Part shown: piece after piece, positions 25,004-34,172 of the stretch
Position numbering within the stretch: the stretch's first letter is position 1
How the letters are laid out: each line of letters starts with the position of its first letter
From: Pseudoselenomonas ruminantium
GTDB lineage: Bacteria; Bacillota; Negativicutes; Selenomonadales; Selenomonadaceae
NCBI GenBank assembly: GCA_015058655.1
Contig: SVBX01000022.1
Location: 1 to 55,397 of the forward strand
DNA: 55,397 nucleotides
Reading direction: 5' to 3'
The notes under the pieces: generated by a model
Database searches by the model: none
What the model was told of the DNA's origin: nothing
The model's input: the letters and a program-made list of their open reading frames with translations, nothing else
Program-made: the position numbers and the translations under genes

Positions 25004-26450
25004 GTTTTACAAAATGGGCAAGCCGGAGCTGGCATTGCAGAAGCTGGATTTTATAACGGCGCAGGAGCCGCCTGATGACAATGAGCTGTGGTATGTAGAG
25101 AATTTGCGCTTCCACATAGCGATTCAGCTCGGAGAGGTAGAACAAGGGCTGGCTCACATGAGATTATCACTGGACAGCACAGTCGGTCAGCCCCTGGCAT
25201 GGCAACAGTATAATTACAGCAATCTGCTGTTTGCCCAGCATTATTCCGCCTGCGATACAGATGAGCAGCGCAGGCAGGATGCCATGCGCTATCATTTATT
25301 CGAACAGGCTGTCCAGCCCTTTTCCCATGCACGTCAGGCAAGGCATGAACGCCTGCGCATAGGCTATTTGTCATGTGGCGCATTCAATGATGGTGTTATT
25401 AGCAATTTTGCCATACAGCTGCTGGGCAGTTATGATAAGCAGCGTTTTGAAGTATATGTGTATGATTGCAGCGATAAGAAGGCTGATGCGCTGACAAATG
25501 AGATACGTACATGGGCTGCCGGCTGGTACCAGAAGCCGGAAGGGGAGGATTTTTCCCCGCAGCAGGCAGCAGAGCGGATTTATAAGGATGAGATAGATAT
25601 ACTTGTGGATTTGTCAGGACATTCGGAAGGCGGGCGGACAATGCAAGTGCTTGCTTATCGGCCGGCTCCCGTACAAATGTCAGCTATAGGCTATATGTCA
25701 ACGACTGGCTTGGAGAGGGTGGATTATTTCCTAGGGGATCCATATTGTGATCCTGTGGGTCAGAGCGAGAGGGATTTCAGTGAAGAACTGCTCCGCCTCC
25801 CCCACAGCCATTTTTGCTATACGCCGTCAGAGCTGGCCTATCATACTGAGCGGAAGCGTCAGGTCCATGAAGGCGTTGTTTTTGGCAGCTTTAATAATTT
25901 GCTGAAGGTAAATGATACTGTTCTGGCAGCCTGGTCGGAGATACTCAGGCGGGTTCCCGGCTCCAGTCTTCTACTGAAATCATCAAGGGCTAAAGTTCCG
26001 TCCATGCAGCGCTCCCTTCTGAAACGAGCTGAAGCAGCAGGCATATCCCCGGATAGGATATGTATAGAGCCTGCAGAGCTCGGTTACATGGCGCGCTACA
26101 ATGCAATGGATATTGCTCTGGATACCTTTCCTTATGTGGGCGGCGGTACTACTTGCGATGCGCTGTATATGGGGGTGCCTGTGGTTTCCTTGTATGGGCA
26201 GAGGCATGGCACGAGATTCGGTTATAGCATTTTGTGCAATGCCGGCCTGAGGGAACTGACAGCCGGGACGGTGGAAGAATATGTGGAGAAGGCCGTGCAG
26301 CTTGCCCTGGATAAGGAGTTGCTGGCGGCTCTGCATGAGGCGATTCCCGGCATGTTTCGTCGTTCCCCTGTGATGGATGCGGCGGGCTATATGCGGGAGA
26401 TGGAGGAGGTCTATGAGCGCATATGGCAGAAGTGGCTGACAGGTGGATGA
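24969..26450 (+). CDS. GT41 (SPINDLY/OGT-like) glycosyltransferase, unusual catalytic site
   Basis: A 493-residue protein with a short helical N-terminus and a GT41 catalytic region. Visible family motifs: LRIGYLSCGAFNDG (about 131), DILVDLSGHSEGGR, APVQMSAIGYMSTTGL, FGSFNNLLKVND with the phosphate-binding Lys, and LDTFPYVGGGTTCDALYMGVPVVSL. Compared with its three paralogues here, the position of the conserved His (human OGT His498 equivalent) is Asp141. The other landmarks are intact, so loss of activity or a changed acceptor is possible. ATG 24969 is preferred for spacing to AGAAAGGG; it overlaps the preceding gene by 35 nt. GT41 enzymes transfer GlcNAc or hexose to Ser/Thr, or Asn in the HMW1C branch. 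Confidence 0.88.
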   Translation: MAGIARFSPVVKFYKMGKPELALQKLDFITAQEPPDDNELWYVENLRFHIAIQLGEVEQGLAHMRLSLDSTVGQPLAWQQYNYSNLLFAQHYSACDTDEQRRQDAMRYHLFEQAVQPFSHARQARHERLRIGYLSCGAFNDGVISNFAIQLLGSYDKQRFEVYVYDCSDKKADALTNEIRTWAAGWYQKPEGEDFSPQQAAERIYKDEIDILVDLSGHSEGGRTMQVLAYRPAPVQMSAIGYMSTTGLERVDYFLGDPYCDPVGQSERDFSEELLRLPHSHFCYTPSELAYHTERKRQVHEGVVFGSFNNLLKVNDTVLAAWSEILRRVPGSSLLLKSSRAKVPSMQRSLLKRAEAAGISPDRICIEPAELGYMARYNAMDIALDTFPYVGGGTTCDALYMGVPVVSLYGQRHGTRFGYSILCNAGLRELTAGTVEEYVEKAVQLALDKELLAALHEAIPGMFRRSPVMDAAGYMREMEEVYERIWQKWLTGG

Positions 26451-26511
26451 CGAAGACGAGTATATCTAGGAATCTGTTATAAGGGGCTAGGCAGGAAGGC
26501 AAAGAGGTGGG

Positions 26512-27825
26512 ATGAATATGCACCGAGAAACTGACAGTCTTAGGGCGGCCTGGGATAAAGTGGTCAGGCAGATGCGCATAGCGCGGAGGCTGGACGGAAA
26601 GATGTTGCTGGGGGCTTTCGAGCCGGCTTTCCGGGCCGAAGGTTTTAGGGAGAAGTGTCCCGGGGCGGTTGAACAAATACTGGTGGCCAGCTTGGATGAA
26701 TTGGGGGATAATGTGCTGCTGACTCCCTTTCTGCGAGAACTGAGGCGCAGTGCGCCCAAGGCCAGAATTGTCTTGGTGGTGAAGCCATTCCTGCGAAGTG
26801 TTTTTGAACTGTGCCCTTACATCAATGAGCTTTTGACGCTGCAGCCGGGGTTCGGCCAAGATATGTTGCAGCAGGGGGGAAGGCTCATAGAATTTTGTGA
26901 ACAGCATCTATGGGCGTTGAGGCTGGATAAGTGTTTTTTGCCTCAGTGGGGGGATGACAAGACGGAACTGCGCCTGCTGGGCTACCTCAGCGGAGCCAGG
27001 GAGAGAATTGGCTACGGTGATGAAGCGATTAAAGTGTACAGTGAAGTGTTGGAAGATCAATCGTCCTGCGGCGAACTGCTGACCGAGTCTGCGATAGCCC
27101 CTGCGGAGTGCGTGCATGAGGCTGAGCGCCGCTTGCAGCTTCTGCGCTGCCATGGCATGGAGGTAAATCGGGTTGGGGCAGAGCTGTGGCTGGGAGCGGC
27201 AGACTGGCAGGCAGCGGCGAATCTTATAACTCCGCTACGGGGGCGTGAGAAGGTGCTGGCTCTGGGCATAGGCGCAGGCTGGCCGGGGCGCAGGTATACC
27301 GTACCCCTTTATCTGCAGGCGCTTCGCGAGCTGGTGGACGAGAATTGGGGGGTCGTGGTGCTGGGAGGGCAGAAAGAACGGGAAGAGGGAGATTTCCTGA
27401 CAGGGCAGCTGCCGTCGGGCAGCACGGTGAACATAGCAGGGCAGGCTTCTCTGAGGGAGACGGCTGCTGTCATTGGTCTGACGGATCTGTATCTGGGCAA
27501 TGAAACAGGGGTGATGCATATGGCGGCTGCCCTGGGCAAGCCTACGGTTGATATATGCATGGAGCCTGCCAGCAGGCGCTGGCTGCTGCCGGAAATCCTA
27601 AGTCCCTCTGCCCGTTTCCATCCCTGGCAGACTGACTATATCTGCCTGCGTCCGGCTGAGCCTTTGCCCGAGTGTGCGGAGGCTGTTTGGTATGGATATT
27701 GCATGCATTGGGAGGTGCAGCACTGCATTTCCCAGATAGAGCCTAGGGAATTGGTTGAGGCAGTGCGTATGCTTTGGGCGCATAAGAGCCAGACAGGGGC
27801 GGCGATATCTCACCGCACAGGCTGA
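26512..27825 (+). CDS. GT9 family (ADP-heptose type) glycosyltransferase
   Basis: A 437-residue GT-B protein of the GT9 family, which includes lipopolysaccharide heptosyltransferases using ADP-heptose. The N-terminal half has the acceptor-side sequence LDELGDNVLLTPFLRELRRSAPKARIVLV. The C-terminal half has VLALGIGAGWPGRRY and the nucleotide-binding core YLGNETGVMHMAAALGKPTV. GT9 enzymes are usual in diderms; here the neighbourhood suggests surface-protein rather than core-LPS work. The start is uncertain: ATG 26512 lies close to AGAGGTGG, and ATG 26518, two codons later, has better spacing. The next gene begins 13 nt downstream. Confidence 0.88.
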   Translation: MNMHRETDSLRAAWDKVVRQMRIARRLDGKMLLGAFEPAFRAEGFREKCPGAVEQILVASLDELGDNVLLTPFLRELRRSAPKARIVLVVKPFLRSVFELCPYINELLTLQPGFGQDMLQQGGRLIEFCEQHLWALRLDKCFLPQWGDDKTELRLLGYLSGARERIGYGDEAIKVYSEVLEDQSSCGELLTESAIAPAECVHEAERRLQLLRCHGMEVNRVGAELWLGAADWQAAANLITPLRGREKVLALGIGAGWPGRRYTVPLYLQALRELVDENWGVVVLGGQKEREEGDFLTGQLPSGSTVNIAGQASLRETAAVIGLTDLYLGNETGVMHMAAALGKPTVDICMEPASRRWLLPEILSPSARFHPWQTDYICLRPAEPLPECAEAVWYGYCMHWEVQHCISQIEPRELVEAVRMLWAHKSQTGAAISHRTG

Positions 27826-27838
27826 GGGGACTGAAGTT

Positions 27839-29047
27839 ATGGAGATACGTTATTTCAGCTGCCGGGGCGGGGCAGAGCATCGGCTGGCCGCCAAGTATCT
27901 GGAACTTTATGGGGCCTTGGACCAGGTCATAGGAGTGGTGCGGAGGGGCACCGATGTGCCGGGGTTGCGGCTGGACTTCAACCTGGGGTTGCGGCTGGAG
28001 GTGCCTGAGGGCAAGTGGCGGGTGCTGGTGAGCAACCTGGATACAGGGAAAACATATCTGGATGCGGAAGCATCCTCGGTGCGTCTGGTTTCTATGGAGA
28101 AATACTTCATTCCCTGGCATGTAGAGGTCTGGCAGGAGGGGGCGTGTGTTTTCTCCCATGACTTCGAGCCGGAGGGACGGCAGGTGCATTTCCTTTTCCA
28201 TGAGACTATGGGGGATGCCCTGGCTATCTTTCCATATGTGGAGGCGTACCGACGTTTGCGGCACTGCCAGGTGTCCTGCCGCACGCCCGGGGCGCTGGAG
28301 GTGCTTTGTCGGCGCTGCTATCCGGAGTGGGAGTTGCGTCCTGAGCCGGGCGAGGATACCTATGCAACTTATCACTGTGCGGTTTCCCTGGAGGAAAATC
28401 CTTTTACAACGCCCTTTGATTGCCGTGAGGTTCCCTTGGGACAGGTGGGCAGGATGCTTTTGGGGCTTGGGCGCACTTATGAAGGTTTGCCTTGGCAGCC
28501 AGTGGGGCGTTTGGTGGAAGGGAAATATGTGTGCATAGGGGTGCAGGCTTCCGGAGTGTCCAAGGGATGGCTGTATCCCGGGGGCTGGGATAATATTGTT
28601 CGTGGCTTGCGGGAGATGGGCTACCGCGTGCTCTGCGTGGATAAGGAGCGGGAGCAGCAGGACGAGGGCATCACTATATGCTGCCCGGCGGGGGCGGAGG
28701 ATTGGACAGGGCCGCGTCCCCTGACGGAGCGGGCTGAGCTGCTTTCTCATGCGGAATTCTTTATCGGACTGTCCAGCGGCCTGGCCTGGCTTGCTCACGG
28801 CGTGGGCTGTCCTGTGGTGATGCTGGGGGGCTTTTCCAGGTTCTGGCATGAGTTCCCCGGTTGCTACCGGGTCTATGCAGGTGATGCTTGCAACGGCTGC
28901 TGCAATGATTTGGCAGTGGAATACATAAAGGATAGATGTCCACGCCATGGCGAGGATAGGCAGAAATTCAGTTGTTCAATTTCTATCACTCCCCGCATGG
29001 TATGGCGGGCGATCGAGGAACTGCTGCTGGATAAAGGGGGACTGTAA
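27839..29047 (+). CDS. Autotransporter-type O-heptosyltransferase (BAHT/TibC family)
   Basis: A 402-residue enzyme of the bacterial autotransporter heptosyltransferase family, which attaches heptose from ADP-heptose to serines of secreted adhesins such as TibA and AIDA-I. The N-terminal strand-loop-strand domain (GLRLDFNLGLRLEVPEGKW; VLVSNLDTGKTYLDA) precedes the catalytic part (YVCIGVQASGVSKGWL; GAEDWTGPRPLTERAELL; FFIGLSSGLAWLAHGVGCPVV). The Fe-binding cysteine finger is complete: Cys351-X2-Cys354-X12-Cys367-X11-Cys379. No autotransporter gene is nearby; flagellin is the nearest exported candidate. TGAGGGGA precedes the ATG. A paralogue lies at 39920 and a remnant of another at 34103. Confidence 0.9.
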   Translation: MEIRYFSCRGGAEHRLAAKYLELYGALDQVIGVVRRGTDVPGLRLDFNLGLRLEVPEGKWRVLVSNLDTGKTYLDAEASSVRLVSMEKYFIPWHVEVWQEGACVFSHDFEPEGRQVHFLFHETMGDALAIFPYVEAYRRLRHCQVSCRTPGALEVLCRRCYPEWELRPEPGEDTYATYHCAVSLEENPFTTPFDCREVPLGQVGRMLLGLGRTYEGLPWQPVGRLVEGKYVCIGVQASGVSKGWLYPGGWDNIVRGLREMGYRVLCVDKEREQQDEGITICCPAGAEDWTGPRPLTERAELLSHAEFFIGLSSGLAWLAHGVGCPVVMLGGFSRFWHEFPGCYRVYAGDACNGCCNDLAVEYIKDRCPRHGEDRQKFSCSISITPRMVWRAIEELLLDKGGL

Positions 29048-29078
29048 CATATTTGCAGACAGAAAGGCAGATTCAGGC

Positions 29079-30254
29079 ATGAGCAATAGCAAGCAGTCGG
29101 TTGTTATAGTCGTTCCGATTTACAGGACGGAGCTCCTATGGTATGAGAAAATCAGCTTGGAAAGACTTTACGCGGTCCTGCCCCATTATACCATCGTCTT
29201 TGCAGCTCCTGAGGGCATGGAAATACCGGACTGGCTGAGACGCGGCAATGAGGTGGCAGGATTTCCCGGGGAGTTCTTCACCAGCGTCGCAGCTTATTCC
29301 AGGCTGTTGCTGTCCCCGCAGTTTTATGCTCGTTTCCGGGACTTTGAGTACATGCTGATCTATCAACTGGATGCTTTTGTTTTCGTTGACTTGCTGCAGG
29401 AATTCTGCTCTCTGGGCTATGACTACATAGGTGGCCCTTGGCAGCTGCAGAACAGCTTGCAGAAAGTAAGGCCGGGAAAGTATAAAATCTACCATGTGGG
29501 AAATGGCGGCTTTTCTCTGCGCAGGATAGAGGCTTGCTGCCGTTTGCTGGCCAAGTGCCAGGGCAATCCCCGGTATACCGGCTGGGGGGAGGACACCTTC
29601 TGGGGCATTGCGGGGCATGAGGACAGGGATTTCCGCTTGGCGCCTCTGCGGATTGCTTATGCCTTCTCCATAGATACACTGGCAGAGCGATGCTACAGGA
29701 AGAATGGCAGTCAATTGCCCTTTGGGTGCCACGGCTGGCCGCGCTTCAGCCGGGATTTTTACCTGCGGGCTATGGCAGCCTGTGGCATTGATTTGTCGGC
29801 GCGCTACGGGGAGATGCGGGAGCAGGACAGGGAGGATGAGCAGCTGTATTGGCGGCAGCAGATTGTCAAACGGCTGCTGCTGCATCTGGCGAAGGACTGG
29901 CCTGTCAGCGGCTGCCTGCCTGTGGATCTGGACAGGTCGAACGTGCGATGCTGGGTTGTCGGGAGAGATTCCCTGTCCCTATATGACAAAATACGTCAGG
30001 AATTGGGTGAGGAAGCGTTTGAAGGCGCACTTTACGATTACGGGGACGGAGCCGGATTTTTGCGGGAGTTCCGGCGCAGCTGCAGGGCAGGCAGGAGGGC
30101 AGAGGAGAACCTTTTGATAAGCTGGCGTTCGGAGGAGATAGCCGAAAGCTGCAAGGCGGCGGGACTGATTTACGGCAGGGATTATGTTTCCTTTTATCAC
30201 TGCTTCAAGGAGGCTCAGGGCAGGATTTTGCGGGCAATCATGTCAGGGGGCTGA
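29079..30254 (+). CDS. DUF5672 family putative glycosyltransferase
   Basis: A 391-residue protein with the DUF5672 layout: SVVIVVPIYRTELLWYEKISLE near the N-terminus, then YMLIYQLDAFVF (a GT-A-like Asp), YDYIGGPW, YHVGNGGFSLRR and WGEDTFWGI. These are the marks of a small GT-A family found in polysaccharide and glycoprotein loci. The C-terminal 150 residues are helical and not recognised. ATG 29079 is used; a frame opening 132 nt upstream overlaps the heptosyltransferase and lacks a ribosome site. Donor and acceptor are unknown. Confidence 0.8.
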   Translation: MSNSKQSVVIVVPIYRTELLWYEKISLERLYAVLPHYTIVFAAPEGMEIPDWLRRGNEVAGFPGEFFTSVAAYSRLLLSPQFYARFRDFEYMLIYQLDAFVFVDLLQEFCSLGYDYIGGPWQLQNSLQKVRPGKYKIYHVGNGGFSLRRIEACCRLLAKCQGNPRYTGWGEDTFWGIAGHEDRDFRLAPLRIAYAFSIDTLAERCYRKNGSQLPFGCHGWPRFSRDFYLRAMAACGIDLSARYGEMREQDREDEQLYWRQQIVKRLLLHLAKDWPVSGCLPVDLDRSNVRCWVVGRDSLSLYDKIRQELGEEAFEGALYDYGDGAGFLREFRRSCRAGRRAEENLLISWRSEEIAESCKAAGLIYGRDYVSFYHCFKEAQGRILRAIMSGG

Positions 30255-30303
30255 TGTTCAGTAATGTCAGGGAATGATTGATTCGTTAAGGGGTGCAGGT
30301 GTG

Positions 30304-32439
30304 ATGAAAGACGAAAAAAGACTTTATGTAAGGAGAAAAGACGACTGGGAACGGGCGTGCTGCAAAACCTGGCTGTCTGATCATCCATTACATGTTCGGA
30401 AGGTGACAGCTGGAATATTGCTGCCGCCTGATAATTGGAATCCGCAAACAGGCGAGTATCAGGGGGGGGTGTGTGACAGGCAGAGAAGCTTTGTGGCAGG
30501 AATGTTTCGCCATAAGCCGCCGCAGGCTGGCTTTTACGGCGTTTCATCCGCGTATCCTGTCAAAGGCAATATAGTCTATGAGGACAAGGATGTTATTTTT
30601 GGAGGCATCCTTATCGGTCACTTCGGGCATTTTTTATTGGAATGTCTGGGACGTTTGTGGTATGTAATGGAGAGAGATGAACCGCATAAACCCTTGGTTT
30701 TTCTGACGGAACTTGATGTTTGTCCATGGTTTTGGGATTTCTTTGCGCTGTTAGGCATAGCACGCGAGCGCATTATCCTGGTGGGAAAACCAACGCAGTT
30801 CAAATCAGTAATTGTGCCGGAGGAATCTGTGCACAGCTGGTATAGCTATACACAGAAATATTTGCTGCCATATCGATATATAGCAGCGCAGGCTCAAAAG
30901 CTGACTGGTAATAAGTCGTTGGGGAAGAAACTTTTTTTGACTCGTATTCGTCTTGCTAAAAGTCAGACAAAGTGCATCAATGAGGAATATTTTTGTCAAT
31001 TCTTTGCCAGGCAAGGCTTTGCTATGGTTGAATTGGAGTCTTTTCCGCTGGCTGAGCAGATAGCTATTGTGAATAATGCCGAGGAAATTGTCTCCATAAT
31101 GGGATCCCTTACCCATTGGGCACTGTTTTGCCGTCCCGGAACAAAATTCACCATGCTGACCAGAACCAGCGCTGATGTATTAGATTCCCAGTGCCTGGTC
31201 AATGAAGCGTCACAGGTGGATTGGTACATTGTTGATACCGCCATGAATATGTTTTATGCCAGTCGGTCAGTAGGGGTTTGTTTGATTGGCCCGACTATCT
31301 TTTGGCAGGAATATGTACGGGATCACTATAACATTCGCCAGAAGGATGACAGCTGGAAAAATTCCTATCATGAATACATGCGGGAATGGACGGATTTCAT
31401 GCTGCAGTATCAATATTATCAGGATGCAATAAAAAAATTGGACCCGCTGGAGTTGATTATACGTATCAATCGGGCATTGCACCAGAATGAAATGGTACTG
31501 CCACAGGAAGAAGAGGCCTGTAGGATGAGTTTTATGGGGGGGGACGAAGAGAAGGCCTACTATTGGGATGAGGGAATCAACAGCTTGATTTGTTTGAGTC
31601 TGGATACTGGTGCCAATAGCGTTTGTTATCATAGTCAAATAAGGGAATATCCCGCGCCGCTTTATGGTATGCCGGTAAAATCTGGCCGGTATTTGGTGCT
31701 GCCGCCTGAAAATGCAGATGCCGTTTTGCGCTATGATATTGAAAGTGGCAAGGCGTCAGCCTTCCCCGTGCCGGAGCACTTGCCCAGGGGTAATTTCCGC
31801 TATGCTGTTTCTTATGGAGATTGGGTTATAATGACAGGCGTTAGGTATGCAGGAATTATTGCCTTTAAGCCTCATACTGGGGAAATTCGCCTGCTGCTGA
31901 AATTAAATGGTGATGAATTAGAAGCTTGTGACAAAGGACAGCCGCTTATATTTGGCAAGCCCTGCATATTGGCGGATATGCTCTATGTGCCGATATGTGA
32001 TACAAACCAGGTGTTGGAACTGAATCTAGTGCAGAGTGATTACAGAATTCATCAAGTGGGGGGAGAGGAAGCATATTATGGATTTGCTGCCGTTTACGCT
32101 GGAAACATCTGGCTGGCACCCAGTCAGGGAGGCCCTATGAGAGTATGGAATCCTCCTACAGGCATAACACGGATTTTTGATGGCTATCCGGCGGAGGTTA
32201 AATTTACGAAGGTAGCGGGGAAAATATGTTTCTTTACCGATATTCTTGTACATGGTGCCAGTTTGTGGCTGCTTCCTTGGGGAGCTGATAGGATCATGTG
32301 GCTGAACATGGAAAGTGGTTTGATTGAAAGTGTACCCATCCAGTTTAAAGCACAAAAACCAACGGTATCATGCGGCTGTATTGTTGGCAGCAAGATGGTA
32401 ATTAAAACTGGTTCGGAAATAATTATCTATGATATTTGA
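30304..32439 (+). CDS. GT61 glycosyltransferase fused to a beta-propeller-like domain
   Basis: A 711-residue protein. Residues about 60-340 match the GT61/DUF563 fold: GILIGHFGHFLLECLGRLWY, SYTQKYLLPYRYI, KLFLTRIRLAKSQTKCINEEYF, and GSLTHWALFCRPGTKFTML. Residues about 450-711 are a run of short beta-strand units (LICLSLDTGANSV; YGMPVKSGRYLVLPP; VLRYDIESGKAS; IWLAPSQGG) that look like a WD/NHL-type propeller, an unusual partner for GT61. The gene is clearly more A+T-rich than its neighbours, suggesting separate origin. ATG 30304 is chosen with AGGGGTGCAGG upstream. Confidence 0.75.
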   Translation: MKDEKRLYVRRKDDWERACCKTWLSDHPLHVRKVTAGILLPPDNWNPQTGEYQGGVCDRQRSFVAGMFRHKPPQAGFYGVSSAYPVKGNIVYEDKDVIFGGILIGHFGHFLLECLGRLWYVMERDEPHKPLVFLTELDVCPWFWDFFALLGIARERIILVGKPTQFKSVIVPEESVHSWYSYTQKYLLPYRYIAAQAQKLTGNKSLGKKLFLTRIRLAKSQTKCINEEYFCQFFARQGFAMVELESFPLAEQIAIVNNAEEIVSIMGSLTHWALFCRPGTKFTMLTRTSADVLDSQCLVNEASQVDWYIVDTAMNMFYASRSVGVCLIGPTIFWQEYVRDHYNIRQKDDSWKNSYHEYMREWTDFMLQYQYYQDAIKKLDPLELIIRINRALHQNEMVLPQEEEACRMSFMGGDEEKAYYWDEGINSLICLSLDTGANSVCYHSQIREYPAPLYGMPVKSGRYLVLPPENADAVLRYDIESGKASAFPVPEHLPRGNFRYAVSYGDWVIMTGVRYAGIIAFKPHTGEIRLLLKLNGDELEACDKGQPLIFGKPCILADMLYVPICDTNQVLELNLVQSDYRIHQVGGEEAYYGFAAVYAGNIWLAPSQGGPMRVWNPPTGITRIFDGYPAEVKFTKVAGKICFFTDILVHGASLWLLPWGADRIMWLNMESGLIESVPIQFKAQKPTVSCGCIVGSKMVIKTGSEIIIYDI

Positions 32440-32499
32440 GGGGCAACTTTTCTATACAGGAATATCACTGAGCGGCAGGGGAATTTCGGGGGCGGATAA

Positions 32500-34095
32500 A
32501 TGGCTGGTCTGATAAAGCGCTATTTGCATTTGTATGGACAGGCTTATGAGGCATATAAGGGCGGAGATTGGAACCGTGCGGAAGAGTTGCGCCGACAGCT
32601 GGATGCAAGCTGTGGGGAGAGCTTGCGCTCCTTGCTTTTGAAGGCGTATATAGAGCGGGACAGTGAGAAACTTGTCTCGGAATTGCAGACGCTTTTGCAT
32701 CTGCTTGACATCTTTGCGCCCGAGGGGGCTACCCAGGAAACCGGGCTGGTGGCGGAGGCCTGGAGCCTGTTGGGGTCCACGTGTGCCAGATTGGGAGAGC
32801 ATGAGGAGTCCACCGGCGCATTCCTGGCTTCGATGGAGCTGGAGAGCAATCCCGGGCAGAGGCAGGCAGAACTGAGCAATGCGATTTTCTCCCTGAATTA
32901 CCGGGAGAGGACGGAGCCCTCTGATTGGCAGATGCTCTATGAGCGCTATGCCAGGGAAATGTCGGCAGTGCAGCCTTATGAAAGACGAGCCTATGGTCAT
33001 GGGAAATTGCGTATAGGCTACCTTTCGGCGGATTTTCGCCTGCATCCGGTGCTGTATTTTGTCTGGGGGTTGTTGACGCAATTTGACAGTGAGCATTTCG
33101 AGGTGTATCTGTACAGCGCAGTGACAGAGAAGGATAGCTGGACGGACAGGCTGCAAGAATTGCCTGTGCAGTGGTGCGAGATAGCAGAGCTGACGGATGA
33201 GGCGGCGGCAAGGCAGATCAGGGCGGATGAGATAGATATCCTCTTTGAATTGGGAGGTCATAGCAAAGGCAATCGACTGGGGATTCTTGCCTATAGGCCT
33301 GCAGCTGTTCAGCTTTCCGGCATAGGCTATATGGGCAGCACAGGGCTGGCTTCCGTGGATTATTTCCTGACGGACAGATATTGCTCAGATGGGGCGAGCA
33401 GTCCTTATTTTACGGAAAAACTGCTGCGCCTGCCCCGGACACATCTTTGCTTTACGACTTTGACAAGCTTCCCGGAGCCGGAAGCGCCGCCTTGTTTGGA
33501 GAGAGGTTATGTGACCTTTGGCAGCTTCAATAATTTCGCTAAGGTCACGGATGCCATGCTGCGATTATGGGCTGAAATACTTCGCAGTGTGCCCGGCTCC
33601 AGGCTGCTGCTGAAGCATAAGCTCCTAGGCTGTCCCGAGGGGCGGGCATGGGCCGAAAAAAAACTTTCTCTGGCGGGGATAGAGCTTGCAAGAGTGAAAT
33701 TGAGGGGATTCTCCAGTGATTACCGGACGGAATACAAGGAGCTGGATATTGCCCTGGACACTTTTCCATATACCGGAGGACAGACTACCTGCGAAGCGCT
33801 GTACATGGGGGTGCCGGTGGTGACCTTGGCAGGACAGCGGCATGGCTCTCGTTTCGGCCTGAGCCTGCTGCAGAATCTGGGGATGGGAGAGTGCTGTGCG
33901 ATTGCGGCAGAGGAATATGTGCAGAAGGCCGTTAGCCTGGCTCGTGACAGGAAGCATCTGGCTGAGCTGCACAGGAATTTACGCAACTTGATGCAGGCAT
34001 CACCCCTTATGCAGGCAGATGCTTATGTCAGGGATGTGGAGCAGGCGTACAAAGGGATTTATGCTGATTTTTTGCGGAAGGGAAGCTGCAGATGA
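32500..34095 (+). CDS. GT41 (SPINDLY/OGT-like) glycosyltransferase
   Basis: A 531-residue GT41 protein. The N-terminal 160 residues are helical, TPR-like (MAGLIKRYLHLYGQAYEAY; LVAEAWSLLGSTCARLGEHEES). The catalytic region has SADFRLHPVLYF with conserved His182, DILFELGGHSKGNRLGIL, GIGYMGSTGL, FGSFNNFAKVTDAML with the Lys, and LDTFPYTGGQTTCEALYMGVPVV. It is a close duplicate of the gene at 37328. GGGGGCGG lies upstream of the ATG. Immediately downstream is a fragment of a heptosyltransferase gene. Confidence 0.92.
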   Translation: MAGLIKRYLHLYGQAYEAYKGGDWNRAEELRRQLDASCGESLRSLLLKAYIERDSEKLVSELQTLLHLLDIFAPEGATQETGLVAEAWSLLGSTCARLGEHEESTGAFLASMELESNPGQRQAELSNAIFSLNYRERTEPSDWQMLYERYAREMSAVQPYERRAYGHGKLRIGYLSADFRLHPVLYFVWGLLTQFDSEHFEVYLYSAVTEKDSWTDRLQELPVQWCEIAELTDEAAARQIRADEIDILFELGGHSKGNRLGILAYRPAAVQLSGIGYMGSTGLASVDYFLTDRYCSDGASSPYFTEKLLRLPRTHLCFTTLTSFPEPEAPPCLERGYVTFGSFNNFAKVTDAMLRLWAEILRSVPGSRLLLKHKLLGCPEGRAWAEKKLSLAGIELARVKLRGFSSDYRTEYKELDIALDTFPYTGGQTTCEALYMGVPVVTLAGQRHGSRFGLSLLQNLGMGECCAIAAEEYVQKAVSLARDRKHLAELHRNLRNLMQASPLMQADAYVRDVEQAYKGIYADFLRKGSCR

Positions 34096-34102
34096 GTTAT
34101 TT

Positions 34103-34171
34103 TGTTCACTTCAATACTCACGCATGATCCGGCGAGCCATAGAGGAACTGTTGTTGGCTAAGGGGGGATAG
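34103..34171 (+). pseudogene. Remnant: 3' end of a BAHT heptosyltransferase gene
   Basis: Translated from 34124 the sequence reads MIRRAIEELLLAKGG followed by TAG, matching the C-terminus of the heptosyltransferase at 27839 (MVWRAIEELLLDKGGL). The 20 nt before it (TTGTTCACTTCAATACTCAC) also resemble that gene. Everything upstream of this is gone. The fragment ends in the ribosome site (AAGGGGGG) of the next gene. Confidence 0.75.
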
Positions 34172-34172
34172 A

